DNA of 64,000 nucleotides from Paremcibacter congregatus (GTDB taxonomy: Bacteria > Pseudomonadota > Alphaproteobacteria > Sphingomonadales > Emcibacteraceae): NCBI RefSeq assembly GCF_006385135.1, contig NZ_CP041025.1:1023501-1087500 (forward strand). Direction: 5' to 3'. The position numbers and the translations under genes were made by a program. The notes beneath the pieces were generated by a model, which was not told the origin of the DNA, made no database searches, and saw only the letters and a list, made by a program, of their open reading frames with translations. The stretch's first letter is position 1, and every line of letters begins with the position of its first letter. Below, piece after piece: positions 7,622 through 17,810 of this stretch.

Positions 7622-7640
7622 GTTACATTTTAAATGTTAC
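7622..7640. promoter_or_regulatory. Palindrome B between XRE gene and small-gene pair
   Basis: GTTACATTTTAAATGTTAC has perfect arms ACATTT and AAATGT around a single T. It repeats the GTTACATTT core of palindrome A and is a good candidate XRE operator for divergent control. Confidence 0.5.
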
Positions 7641-7647
7641 TAAAGCA

Positions 7648-7680
7648 ACTCGGCAAGGTGCTACCAACACCCTGCCGAGT
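7648..7680 (+). other. Strong hairpin in the leader of the 52-residue ORF
   Basis: ACTCGGCAAGGTG pairs with CACCCTGCCGAGT in 12 of 13 positions around a seven-base loop. It ends 31 nt before the ATG at 7712 and has no following T-run, so it is more likely an RNA leader element than a terminator. Confidence 0.55.
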
Positions 7681-7711
7681 CTAACCACACCAACCTGCTT
7701 AGGAGGCTGAC

Positions 7712-7870
7712 ATGGCTACCTCACGTCTTAGCACAGATGAGCTGTGCTTGTTAATCAACATCTTCCCCATCTCCCCGAAAATCATTAATATCTCTCCCTG
7801 TTCTCCCGTTATTGTCTGGCGCTCCTCTTGTGCGGACGGGCTGAAGGGTGAGGAAAGGGGCATCTTATGA
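7712..7870 (+). CDS. Small ORF, 52 residues, unknown
   Basis: ATG at 7712 preceded by AGGAGG at 7701-7706 with five-base spacing, the best ribosome site in this region. The frame encodes 52 residues beginning MATSRLSTDELCLLINIFPI and ends in TGA that overlaps the next ATG (ATGA at 7867-7870), so the two genes are probably translationally coupled. No domain is recognised; the middle is Ile/Pro/Ser-rich with three Cys. It could be a real small protein or a leader ORF whose translation controls the downstream gene. Confidence 0.5.
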   Translation: MATSRLSTDELCLLINIFPISPKIINISPCSPVIVWRSSCADGLKGEERGIL

Positions 7871-8274
7871 AATATTCCCTTGGCCAGCTGCCGGACCCGG
7901 TCCGGCGTGATCTCTCACATATTGCCGATATTCTGGTTAAAGAGACCATTGCCCGTCCCGCCACCCAGGATCGGTACATCCCGGGTGACATCCGGCATAT
8001 CACTCTGCGGGGCGGCCTTGTCGAGGACCACTGGACGCCGGACAGTTATTGGTTTGACGCGGCGTATCACCATACGGCACTGTCCGTCGCCCTGTCCGGC
8101 CTGGAAGGGCATTGCGCGGAGCTCCATACCATCGCCGATATTCTGCGCTCGCTCTCCGATCTGACGGCTGGCGTCGCGAGCAGTTGCGAGTTCGCCCTGA
8201 TGGGGCAGATCTTGCAGGAGCGCACTTTGATGATCGAGGAGGTGCATGGGAAGATGGCTGATCTCGTCAAATAA
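7867..8274 (+). CDS. Unknown 135-residue protein
   Basis: The protein begins MKYSLGQLPDPVRRDLSHIA and looks mixed alpha/beta in the first half and purely helical in the second (from about residue 70). I do not recognise it with confidence. The start LPDPVRRDLSHIADIL and the following segment faintly recall MNT-type nucleotidyltransferases of HEPN/MNT toxin-antitoxin pairs, but the GS and DxD catalytic residues are absent, so any such origin would be degenerate. It overlaps the 52-residue ORF by 4 nt and sits opposite an XRE regulator, a context seen for phage-derived or toxin-antitoxin-like modules. Confidence 0.6.
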   Translation: MKYSLGQLPDPVRRDLSHIADILVKETIARPATQDRYIPGDIRHITLRGGLVEDHWTPDSYWFDAAYHHTALSVALSGLEGHCAELHTIADILRSLSDLTAGVASSCEFALMGQILQERTLMIEEVHGKMADLVK

Positions 8275-8397
8275 CCCCGCAGGTTCGCTGGTATGAAAAC
8301 CAAGGGAAAGTCTGCGGAAATTTATATCTTGAAAAATTCATGTAAAACATTAATATTTCGACTCGTGGGTAGTCCGGGGGAGCGAGATATAAATGAT

Positions 8398-9039
8398 ATG
8401 ATATCACGACGGATAAGACGATCAGCAGGTTATCGGCGACGGATCAGGGGCGCGGCGGTGCTGCTTGCGCTGTTTTTCACATTGCATTCTGTCCCGTCTC
8501 TGGCGATGGACCCTTCATCGCTTTTGGATAAAAGCCTTAAGGCGTTGCGGCTTTCGGGAGCAACTGTTGCGCCGCAGGATGTGGCGGCGGAGCCGATTGT
8601 GTTCATCTACAATGATGCGATCCGCGTGAAATGGCAAAAGGGGATGGCGGAAGGAAGCTTTATCGGCATTGAAGGCAACTATGACTTTGGCGCGCCCTAT
8701 GGATCTTCGGCCTATGGGCCTGATCCGGAGCAGGGAGGCCGGGTTACCTTTGATGTCAAGGCGGCGCTCGGGTTGGTGCTGACCGAGAAAAGCCGGGTTT
8801 ATCTTTACACCGGGGCCAGCAATGCCGGACTGCATATCAGCGAAAATCATTATCAGCGCGCCGCGGATTTCTATTTCGGGATCGGATTCGAGATTAATGT
8901 GACCGAAGAGATGAAATTACGCGCCGAATATAATCTGACCAATTACGGCAATAACTGGCTGCGCGACGGCTTTACCGAAATTAATCGAGGGCAGGAGGGA
9001 GATCAAACGTTCCTGACCCGGATGCTTTGGCTATTTTAA
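8398..9039 (+). CDS. Outer-membrane beta-barrel protein
   Basis: A 213-residue protein with an Arg-rich N terminus, a hydrophobic signal core (AAVLLALFFTLHSVPSLA) and a mature part of alternating polar and apolar residues. It ends in Phe (RMLWLF), the typical C-terminal signal of outer-membrane barrels. It resembles small OmpA-like/OmpW-sized barrels, but a family cannot be fixed. The ATG at 8398 is chosen because the signal peptide follows; the frame is open upstream to 8293. The alpha/beta hydrolase begins 26 nt downstream, suggesting co-transcription. Confidence 0.72.
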   Translation: MISRRIRRSAGYRRRIRGAAVLLALFFTLHSVPSLAMDPSSLLDKSLKALRLSGATVAPQDVAAEPIVFIYNDAIRVKWQKGMAEGSFIGIEGNYDFGAPYGSSAYGPDPEQGGRVTFDVKAALGLVLTEKSRVYLYTGASNAGLHISENHYQRAADFYFGIGFEINVTEEMKLRAEYNLTNYGNNWLRDGFTEINRGQEGDQTFLTRMLWLF

Positions 9040-9065
9040 TCTGCATATTAAGAAGTGGGAATGAC

Positions 9066-9962
9066 ATGCGTTTTTTTTCTTTCCGGAAGTTTATGGTTTT
9101 GTTTGCTATTATGGGGGTGGCCAGTTTTTCGGTGGCTGCCGCGTCTTCCGCCCCTGAAGAAGGACCGGCAGGGGAAATTTCCTACGGTCAGAATGCGGCC
9201 GCCGGCCACTATGCCGACATTAATGGCATCAAATTCTATTATGAAACATATGGCGACGGCGCGCCGCTTATTCTTATTCATGGCAATGGAGGCAGCATCG
9301 CTAGCCTGGCGGCGCAAATCGCCTTCTTTTCCCGGACATATAAAGTCATTGTCGCCGACAGCCGAGGGCATGGCAAATCAGGTCTGGGGGATCAACCCCT
9401 GACCTATAGCCAGATGATGGAGGACTGGAACGTCCTTCTGGATTTTCTCAATATTCAACAGGCGTCGATCTTTGGCTGGAGCGACGGCGGAATTCTCGGG
9501 CTATTGCTGGCGATCGATCACCCGGATAAAGTGGCTAAAATGGCTATTATGGGGGCGAATCTCAGGCCCGATGACACGGCGGTTCATGGGTGGGTCAAGC
9601 CGATTCTGGCTCAGGCGGAGCAGGATGTCGAGGCTCAAATCGCCGGTAAAGATACGTCTCGGAACTGGGCGCTTCAGAAGCAATTGCTGGCTTTGCTGAA
9701 AACCCAACCGGATATCAAGGTCGAGAGCCTGCATAAGATTATGGCGCCGGTATTGGTCATGGCGGGGGATCGGGATGTGATCAGGGGGGAACATACGCTT
9801 GAAATATTCAACAATATCGAAAAGTCGCAGCTGGCGATTTTGCCGGGCAATACGCATTTTGCGCCGGTTACCGATGCGAAAAAATTCAACGCGATCCTGA
9901 ATGACTTTTTTGAAACGCCCTTCAGTATGCCGACGACACAGGCGATCATGGAACAACATTGA
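9066..9962 (+). CDS. Secreted alpha/beta hydrolase
   Basis: A 298-residue alpha/beta hydrolase with an N-terminal signal peptide (MRFFSFRKFMVLFAIMGVAS, then AAA). It shows the oxyanion motif HGNGG, the nucleophile elbow GWSDGG with Ser near residue 139, an acid in GDRDV near residue 235 and the catalytic His in GNTHFAP near residue 263. The substrate cannot be inferred; it belongs to the esterase/haloperoxidase-like part of the fold. It likely acts in the periplasm. The ATG at 9066 follows a weak GTGGGA; an earlier start would lack the clean signal peptide. Confidence 0.87.
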   Translation: MRFFSFRKFMVLFAIMGVASFSVAAASSAPEEGPAGEISYGQNAAAGHYADINGIKFYYETYGDGAPLILIHGNGGSIASLAAQIAFFSRTYKVIVADSRGHGKSGLGDQPLTYSQMMEDWNVLLDFLNIQQASIFGWSDGGILGLLLAIDHPDKVAKMAIMGANLRPDDTAVHGWVKPILAQAEQDVEAQIAGKDTSRNWALQKQLLALLKTQPDIKVESLHKIMAPVLVMAGDRDVIRGEHTLEIFNNIEKSQLAILPGNTHFAPVTDAKKFNAILNDFFETPFSMPTTQAIMEQH

Positions 9963-9976
9963 TCTGAGAGGAGGCA

Positions 9977-10006
9977 GGCGCAGATTCTGGGCGCAGATTC
10001 TGGGCG
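9977..10006. repeat. 13-bp tandem repeat, about 2.3 copies
   Basis: GGCGCAGATTCTG occurs twice head to tail (9977-9989, 9990-10002), followed by the first four bases of a third copy. It lies between two convergent genes, so slippage here would not alter a protein. Confidence 0.85.
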
Positions 10007-10023
10007 ATGTCCCCTCTGAGGCG

Positions 10024-10560
10024 TTATTTCACTGATGGTAGTCCGTCGATGCTGACCCGGTTCTTCTCCTGGAAATAGTCTTCGATGCCTTTGGGGCCTT
10101 TTTTCTCGGCCCATTTGGTCAGGGTCTGCCGTTCCTCGCCGGTCTCGAAGATCGGTACGCCATAACCGCAGGATGTCTGCAAATTGTCAATGGCGATGGT
10201 AAAAATTTGGCGGATGCCGGGGGCGTCGTCAAACATCTTCATCAAGTCGGCAAAGCGTGCGCTGCCCGGGGCATGGGATGTGCCGCGCCCGTATATCCGC
10301 AAGATCAGGGCGTTGCGGGTATAACTGTTGAACATCACCGTAATGCGCCCGTCGTCAAGCAGATGAGCCGCCGTCTCATTACCGCTGCCGACAAAATCCA
10401 GATAGGCGACTTCGGTCGGGGAAGTAATGCGGAAGCAGTCAAGCCCCTTGGGTGACAGGTTAATGCGGCCCTGTTTCGGGGCGGTGGCGACAAAAAACAT
10501 CTGCTGCGCGGAGATGAAATCAATATGTTTCTGCTCTAGAGCATTAAAAAAATCAGCCAT
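10024..10560 (-). CDS. PNPOx-like FMN-binding protein
   Basis: A 178-residue member of the pyridoxamine-5'-phosphate-oxidase-like split-barrel flavoproteins. It shows the family pattern: N-terminal helix MADFFNALEQKHIDFISAQ, FVATAPKQGRINLSPKG, then YLDFVGSGNETAAHLLDDGR and ITVMFNSY. Members reduce or bind FMN or F420, with varied substrates. The ATG at 10560 is used because AGGA lies upstream at suitable spacing; a TTG at 10584 would overlap that site. It is the next minus-strand gene after tldD, separated by 41 nt, and could share its transcript. Confidence 0.86.
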   Translation of the reverse strand: MADFFNALEQKHIDFISAQQMFFVATAPKQGRINLSPKGLDCFRITSPTEVAYLDFVGSGNETAAHLLDDGRITVMFNSYTRNALILRIYGRGTSHAPGSARFADLMKMFDDAPGIRQIFTIAIDNLQTSCGYGVPIFETGEERQTLTKWAEKKGPKGIEDYFQEKNRVSIDGLPSVK

Positions 10561-10601
10561 GAAATTTTTATCCTGTAAATTCAAAAAATAATATAAGAGA
10601 C

Positions 10602-12026
10602 TTAACCTTCCGTGCCGCCGACCGTCAGGCCATCAACCCGCAAAGTGGGTTGTCCGACGCCGACGGGGACGCTTTGTCCTCCCTTGCCACAGATGCCAAC
10701 GCCGCTGTCCAGTTCCAGATCGTTGCCGATGGCGGAAACTTTGGTCAGCACATCGGCGCCATTGCCGATCAGGGTCGCGCCCTTGACCGGTGCGCCGATC
10801 TTGCCGTTTTTGATCTGATAGGCTTCTGTACAGCTAAACACAAACTTGCCATTGGTGATGTCGACCTGTCCGCCGCCGAAATTAACCGCATAGAGGCCGT
10901 CCTTGACCCCGGCGAGAATTTCCGCCGGGTCCTGTTCTCCGGCCCGCATGTAGGTATTGGTCATGCGGGGCATCGGTTGATGGGCGTAGCTCTGACGGCG
11001 GCCATTGCCGGTGGCGTCGACGCCCATCAGGCGGGCATTCATCCGGTCCTGCATATAACCAACGAGAATGCCGTCTTCAATCAGGGTGGTGCAATTGGTC
11101 GGGGTGCCTTCATCATCAAAGGTCAGGGAGCCGCGCCGGTTGGGCAGGGTGCCGTCATCGACAATGGTCACGCCGGGCGCGGCAATGCGCTTGCCCATCA
11201 GGCCGGCGAAAGCCGAGGTGCTCTTGCGGTTGAAATCGCCTTCGAGCCCATGGCCGATGGCTTCATGCAGCAATACGCCGGGCCAGCCGGGGCCGAGCAC
11301 CACATCCATCTCACCGGCCGGGGCGGCGACGCTGTCCAGATTGACCAATGCCTGACGCAGGGCCTCATTGACCTGCCCCTGCCAGTTTTCCTGGGTGAGC
11401 AATTGACTGTATTCATAGCGCCCGCCTGCGCCCTGATAGCCACTTTCCATGCGGTCGCCGTCTTTGACGACGACGCTGACATTCAGCCGGACGAGGGGGC
11501 GGATATCGCGCACCCGGTGGCCGCCGGGGCGGATGATTTCCACGGTCTGCCATTCGCCGGTGATCGAACTGCTGACCTGACAGACCTTCGGGTCGCGGTC
11601 GCGGGCATAGGCGTCAATTTTTTCCAGCAAACTGATCTTGTCGCGAAAGGCCATGCCGAGCAGGGGATTTTCTTCCGCATAAAGCTTTTCATTGGTGCCT
11701 TTGGGATGCAGGGCCAGTGTGCCGCCCGGACCGGTGTTGATTGATGTTACCGTATCACGGGCGCGTTTCAGGGCGTCTTCGCTGAGTTCGGAAGAATGCG
11801 CATAGCCGCTGACTTCGCCGAGGACGGCGCGCAGGCCGAATCCCTTGGTGGTGTCATAAGCGGCGCTTTTCAGGCGTCCATCGTCGAAGGAAAAGCTTTC
11901 TGACTGGGCATATTGCAGGTAAAGCTCGCCATCGTCCATGGCCCCCAGGGTTTCGTCAACCAGTCTTTGGGTGCGGACAGAATCGAGGGCGTTGTCGGAA
12001 AAAAAGTGGGAATCGTCGGAAGTCAT
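10602..12026 (-). CDS. tldD: Metalloprotease TldD
   Basis: A 474-residue protein matching TldD of the TldD/PmbA (U62) family. The active-site helix HEAIGHGLEGDFNR (HExxxH zinc motif) lies near residue 255; other family blocks are MDVVLGPGWPGVLLHEAI, PRMTNTYM and the C-terminal GICGKGGQSVPVGVGQPT. With PmbA (TldE) it forms a heterodimeric peptidase that trims peptides such as modified microcins and acts on CcdA-type antitoxins; pmbA is not in the window. The ATG at 12026 is used; an upstream TTG at 12080 is less likely. It is divergent from the cytochrome oxidase operon. Confidence 0.95.
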   Translation of the reverse strand: MTSDDSHFFSDNALDSVRTQRLVDETLGAMDDGELYLQYAQSESFSFDDGRLKSAAYDTTKGFGLRAVLGEVSGYAHSSELSEDALKRARDTVTSINTGPGGTLALHPKGTNEKLYAEENPLLGMAFRDKISLLEKIDAYARDRDPKVCQVSSSITGEWQTVEIIRPGGHRVRDIRPLVRLNVSVVVKDGDRMESGYQGAGGRYEYSQLLTQENWQGQVNEALRQALVNLDSVAAPAGEMDVVLGPGWPGVLLHEAIGHGLEGDFNRKSTSAFAGLMGKRIAAPGVTIVDDGTLPNRRGSLTFDDEGTPTNCTTLIEDGILVGYMQDRMNARLMGVDATGNGRRQSYAHQPMPRMTNTYMRAGEQDPAEILAGVKDGLYAVNFGGGQVDITNGKFVFSCTEAYQIKNGKIGAPVKGATLIGNGADVLTKVSAIGNDLELDSGVGICGKGGQSVPVGVGQPTLRVDGLTVGGTEG

Positions 12027-12223
12027 AGGGTTTACACCTGCTAAAGGCCTTAAATATTTCAAGGATTGATTTAGAGGCAACTATAAACGACGGGGCTTGG
12101 TTTTGGCAAGAAGTGGCTGTAAAATAGGAGAATTGAAAAAATTTCAAGCTCAAAATACCTTGTGAACTAAAGCATTGATCTATGTCAATGCTTACATCTC
12201 TAATTGAATTTGATAATAGTTCC

Positions 12224-12252
12224 TTGAGCTATGTCAAATTTATAGTTATAAA
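12224..12252 (+). promoter_or_regulatory. Candidate promoter of the cytochrome oxidase operon
   Basis: TTGAGC, 17 bases, then TATAAA, about 106 nt before the ctaC start. The 278-bp gap upstream of ctaC is otherwise A/T-rich with no further feature I can support. Confidence 0.55.
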
Positions 12253-12358
12253 GCTCGAAATGTCGCGTTTTCTCAGGGTGGAACCAGAAAATTCAAACTA
12301 TATCCGGGTGTGCGGCGGGTTTCTTAATTCATTTTTGGATTTAAGGGGTAAGACGAAT

Positions 12359-14837
<2,479 letters not shown>

Positions 14838-14843
14838 TCTGAT

Positions 14844-14873
14844 CTGGACCGGGTCACCTGTGATCCGGTCCAG
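14844..14873 (+). other. Intercistronic hairpin between ctaD and ctaB
   Basis: CTGGACCGGGTCA pairs with TGATCCGGTCCAG over 13 bp (one G-U) around loop CCTG. There is no T-run, so it may protect the upstream message end or attenuate downstream expression rather than terminate fully. Confidence 0.6.
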
Positions 14874-14913
14874 TTCGCACGTTTATCATTAAAAGAGATA
14901 GTTAAGGTCGAAC

Positions 14914-15828
14914 ATGAATAGCATTGTCCATACAGCAAATCAGAATGTCCGGGAGGATTATGTCCCCGGCGCCGCTGATTTTCTGGCGCTTTTGAAGCCT
15001 CGGGTGATGTCACTGGTTATTTTTACCGCCTTTATCGGGATGGTAATGGCACCCGGTGAAATTCATCCTGTCATCGCCTTTACCGCTATACTCTGTATTG
15101 CGGTTGGTGCGGGGGCTTCTGGTTGTCTCAATATGTGGTATGAGGCGGATGTAGATGCGCGTATGAAGCGTACCGCTGATCGTCCCATTCCTGCGGGCCG
15201 CATTGACCCGCAGTCTGCGTTGCATTTCGGCGTGGCGTTATCAACGGCTTCTGTGCTGGTCATGGGCCTGATGGTCAATGTCGTCGCAGGGGCGTTGTTG
15301 TTGATGACAATTCTGTTTTATGTGGTGGTTTACACCATCTGGCTGAAACGCCGCACGCCAATGAATATCGTCATCGGCGGTGCATCGGGCGCTTTCCCGC
15401 CCATGATCGCCTGGGCGGCGGTCACCGGTGATGTCAGCCTGGATTCGATTGTGTTGTTCAGCATTATCTTTATGTGGACGCCGCCACATTTCTGGGCGCT
15501 GTCCCTGTTTGCCTGTAAAGACTACGAAGCGGCGGGCATTCCCATGCTGCCGGTGGTCTCCGGGGAAGCGGAAACCCGCAAGCAGATTCTGATTTACACA
15601 ATTTTGATGCTGCCAGTAACGCTTCTGCCCTGGACCATGGGTTTTGCCGGACCGGTATATGGTGTGACAGCGGCGGTTACGGGCGCGGTATTCTTATATC
15701 TTTCAGCGACGCTTTATCGTAATAAAGATATTCCAACCGCAAAGAAAACGTTTTTCTATTCCATCTTTTATCTGTTTATTTTGTTTGCCGTCATGGGTGG
15801 TGAAGTGGTGATCGGGAGAATGATCTGA
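14914..15828 (+). CDS. ctaB: Protoheme IX farnesyltransferase (heme O synthase)
   Basis: A 304-residue UbiA-family prenyltransferase with about nine membrane helices. The conserved NMWYEADVDARMKRTADRP carries the first Asp-rich prenyl-diphosphate site. It converts heme B to heme O for the aa3 oxidase. The start ATG at 14914 has AAAGAGA upstream. It overlaps the following 39-codon gene by one base (stop TGA shares its A with the next ATG). Confidence 0.95.
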   Translation: MNSIVHTANQNVREDYVPGAADFLALLKPRVMSLVIFTAFIGMVMAPGEIHPVIAFTAILCIAVGAGASGCLNMWYEADVDARMKRTADRPIPAGRIDPQSALHFGVALSTASVLVMGLMVNVVAGALLLMTILFYVVVYTIWLKRRTPMNIVIGGASGAFPPMIAWAAVTGDVSLDSIVLFSIIFMWTPPHFWALSLFACKDYEAAGIPMLPVVSGEAETRKQILIYTILMLPVTLLPWTMGFAGPVYGVTAAVTGAVFLYLSATLYRNKDIPTAKKTFFYSIFYLFILFAVMGGEVVIGRMI

Positions 15829-15947
15829 TGCCTTTACATGAAGAACATAAAAAACGCGCTGGCCGCAATTATGCCCTGGGGGGCATCCTGCTGGCCATGG
15901 TGGCGTTGTTTTTTGTCGTCACTCTGGCAAAACTGGGTGTGATTTAA
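15828..15947 (+). CDS. Small single-span membrane protein of the oxidase operon
   Basis: A 39-residue protein, MPLHEEHKKRAGRNYALGG at the start, then one transmembrane helix (about residues 18-36). Its charged N terminus and position between ctaB and ctaG match the tiny CoxF-like proteins found at this place in alphaproteobacterial oxidase operons. It overlaps the ctaB stop by one base and ends five bases before ctaG, so it should be co-translated. The role is not established from sequence; assembly or stability of the oxidase is likely from context. Confidence 0.82.
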   Translation: MPLHEEHKKRAGRNYALGGILLAMVALFFVVTLAKLGVI

Positions 15948-15951
15948 GTCT

Positions 15952-16500
15952 ATGAATACCGCAGTATCCCCCAATACAAATCATACGAAAACCCTGGTGT
16001 ATATTTTTATCATGCTCGGGGTGATGATCGGACTTGTTGTTGCGTCTGTGCCGTTGTATCGCCTGTTTTGTCAGGTGACCGGATATGGCGGAACGACACA
16101 AAAAGCGGAATCTTCTACAGGCACCGTATTGGCGCGGGAAATGACCGTAAGGTTCAATGCCGATGTCAATCAGCATATGCCGTGGTATTTCAAGCCGGTA
16201 CAGACTTCTGTAACCGTGAAAGTCGGGGAAGAGGCGCTGATTTTTTACAAGGCGGTGAATAACAGCAACAAAACCATCACCGGCACGGCGACATTCAATG
16301 TCACGCCGTTCAAGGCGGCGATGTATTTTAACAAGATTGACTGTTTCTGTTTTACAGAACAGACATTGGCGCCGGGAGAAGAGGTTGACATGCCGGTCAC
16401 CTTCTTTGTTGACCCGGATATCGTGAACGATAAACGGCTTGAGGAAGTCACGGAAATAACTCTTTCCTATACTTTCTTCGAGGCGGATGAGGACGAATAG
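15952..16500 (+). CDS. ctaG: Cytochrome c oxidase assembly protein CtaG (Cox11)
   Basis: 182 residues: one N-terminal transmembrane helix (about 17-38), then the periplasmic Cox11 immunoglobulin-like domain. The copper-binding CFCF motif is seen in KIDCFCFTEQTL, and the conserved Cys after the helix is in LFCQVTGYGG. It delivers CuB to subunit I. The start has no clear ribosome site, so translation may depend on the 39-codon gene ending just upstream. Confidence 0.95.
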   Translation: MNTAVSPNTNHTKTLVYIFIMLGVMIGLVVASVPLYRLFCQVTGYGGTTQKAESSTGTVLAREMTVRFNADVNQHMPWYFKPVQTSVTVKVGEEALIFYKAVNNSNKTITGTATFNVTPFKAAMYFNKIDCFCFTEQTLAPGEEVDMPVTFFVDPDIVNDKRLEEVTEITLSYTFFEADEDE

Positions 16501-16576
16501 GGACGCCGGGGTCTGACGCGCAGGCACACGGCTGAATTGGATTTTTAATAGCAAGGTATAGTATAAGGGATCACAT

Positions 16577-17416
16577 ATGTCAGATTCACATGCACCAAAA
16601 CATGACTACCATCTCGTAGACCCGAGCCCCTGGCCGGTTGTCTGCTCTTTGGGCGCTTTTCTCACAGCCGTCGGGGCTGTTCTTTTCATGCATGAAATAC
16701 CACTTATTTCCAGCATGGAAGGGTCCGACAGTTTCCTGTTTATTGTGGGGCTTGTGATCCTGCTTTTCGGCGCGTACAGCTGGTGGGGAGACGTGATCAA
16801 GGAAGGGGAGTATCAAGGCTTCCATACAAGCATTGTACAGCTTGGTCTGCGCTACGGCGTCTTCCTGTTCATTATTTCAGAAGTAATGTTCTTCGTGGCT
16901 TGGTTCTGGGCGTATTTTAACGCCAGTATCTTCCCGACAGAAGCCATTGGCGCTGTGTGGCCGCCTCAGGACATTCAGACCCTTGACCCTTGGCATTTGC
17001 CACTGATCAATACCCTGATCCTGCTGACATCCGGAACAACCGTTACCTGGGCGCATCATGCGTTGCAGGAAGGTGACCGTAAGACGTTTATCAACATGTT
17101 GTTGTTCACGATCCTGCTCGGGGCCTCTTTTACCGGCGTTCAGGTGTATGAATATGCGCATGCAACATTTGCGTTTGATCAGAATATCTATTCATCCACT
17201 TTCTACATGGCGACGGGTTTCCATGGGGCGCACGTGCTGATCGGGACAATCTTTCTGACAGTATGTCTGTTCCGTGGACTGAAAGGCCACTTCAAACCGG
17301 ATCATCATTTCGGTTTTGAAGCTGCCGCCTGGTATTGGCATTTTGTCGATGTGGTATGGCTGGTTCTGTTTATTGCGATTTATGTCGGTGGTGCCGGAAC
17401 ACCTGCTGTTCATTAA
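16577..17416 (+). CDS. ctaE: Cytochrome c oxidase subunit III
   Basis: 279 residues, with about seven transmembrane helices. Family blocks: YHLVDPSPWPVV near the N terminus, EVMFFVAWFWAYF, TSGTTVTWAHHAL, GFHGAHVLIGT and WYWHFVDVVWLVLFI at the C terminus. Subunit III binds lipids and stabilises subunit I during proton uptake. AAGGG lies about eight bases before the ATG. A 76-nt gap from ctaG holds no recognised element. Confidence 0.96.
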   Translation: MSDSHAPKHDYHLVDPSPWPVVCSLGAFLTAVGAVLFMHEIPLISSMEGSDSFLFIVGLVILLFGAYSWWGDVIKEGEYQGFHTSIVQLGLRYGVFLFIISEVMFFVAWFWAYFNASIFPTEAIGAVWPPQDIQTLDPWHLPLINTLILLTSGTTVTWAHHALQEGDRKTFINMLLFTILLGASFTGVQVYEYAHATFAFDQNIYSSTFYMATGFHGAHVLIGTIFLTVCLFRGLKGHFKPDHHFGFEAAAWYWHFVDVVWLVLFIAIYVGGAGTPAVH

Positions 17417-17425
17417 GCCGCCTTC

Positions 17426-17803
17426 ATGACAGAAAATTATCAAAATAAGAAAGTCTCGCCTGTTCGGGCGGGACTTTTCTGTAAGTGCCCCCGCTGCGGC
17501 GAAGGGGCGCTGTTTCAGGGGTTCCTGACGTTCCGCAAATCCTGCCCGGTTTGTGCGCTCGATTATGAAACATTTGATTCCGGCGATGGACCGGCGCTTT
17601 TTATCATTCTGTTGATTGGTTTGATTGTGATTGCCCTGGCCCTGATGGTGGAAGTAAAATTCCAGCCGCCGGTATGGGTTCATATGCTGTTGTGGGTGCC
17701 CTGTATCATGGGCGGCGCACTGGGCTTGATGCGGCCGGGTAAAGCGCTTATGGTGACCCTGCAATATCATTTTAACGCCCAGGAAGGCAAATTGGATCAG
17801 TAA
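17426..17803 (+). CDS. DUF983 family membrane protein
   Basis: 125 residues: a Cys-rich head with two Cx2C pairs (CKCPRCGEG and CPVC) that could bind a metal, followed by two hydrophobic helices (about 58-77 and 83-100). DUF983 proteins are a standard part of alphaproteobacterial aa3 oxidase operons and lie between ctaE and surf1, as here. The molecular role is unknown. It starts nine bases after ctaE. Confidence 0.92.
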   Translation: MTENYQNKKVSPVRAGLFCKCPRCGEGALFQGFLTFRKSCPVCALDYETFDSGDGPALFIILLIGLIVIALALMVEVKFQPPVWVHMLLWVPCIMGGALGLMRPGKALMVTLQYHFNAQEGKLDQ

Positions 17804-17810
17804 GATTATT

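Noticed and set aside
10650-11744. Long open frame on the plus strand opposite tldD
   Set aside because: It is a codon-bias shadow of tldD; the translated product shows no family, and tldD on the minus strand has clear motifs.
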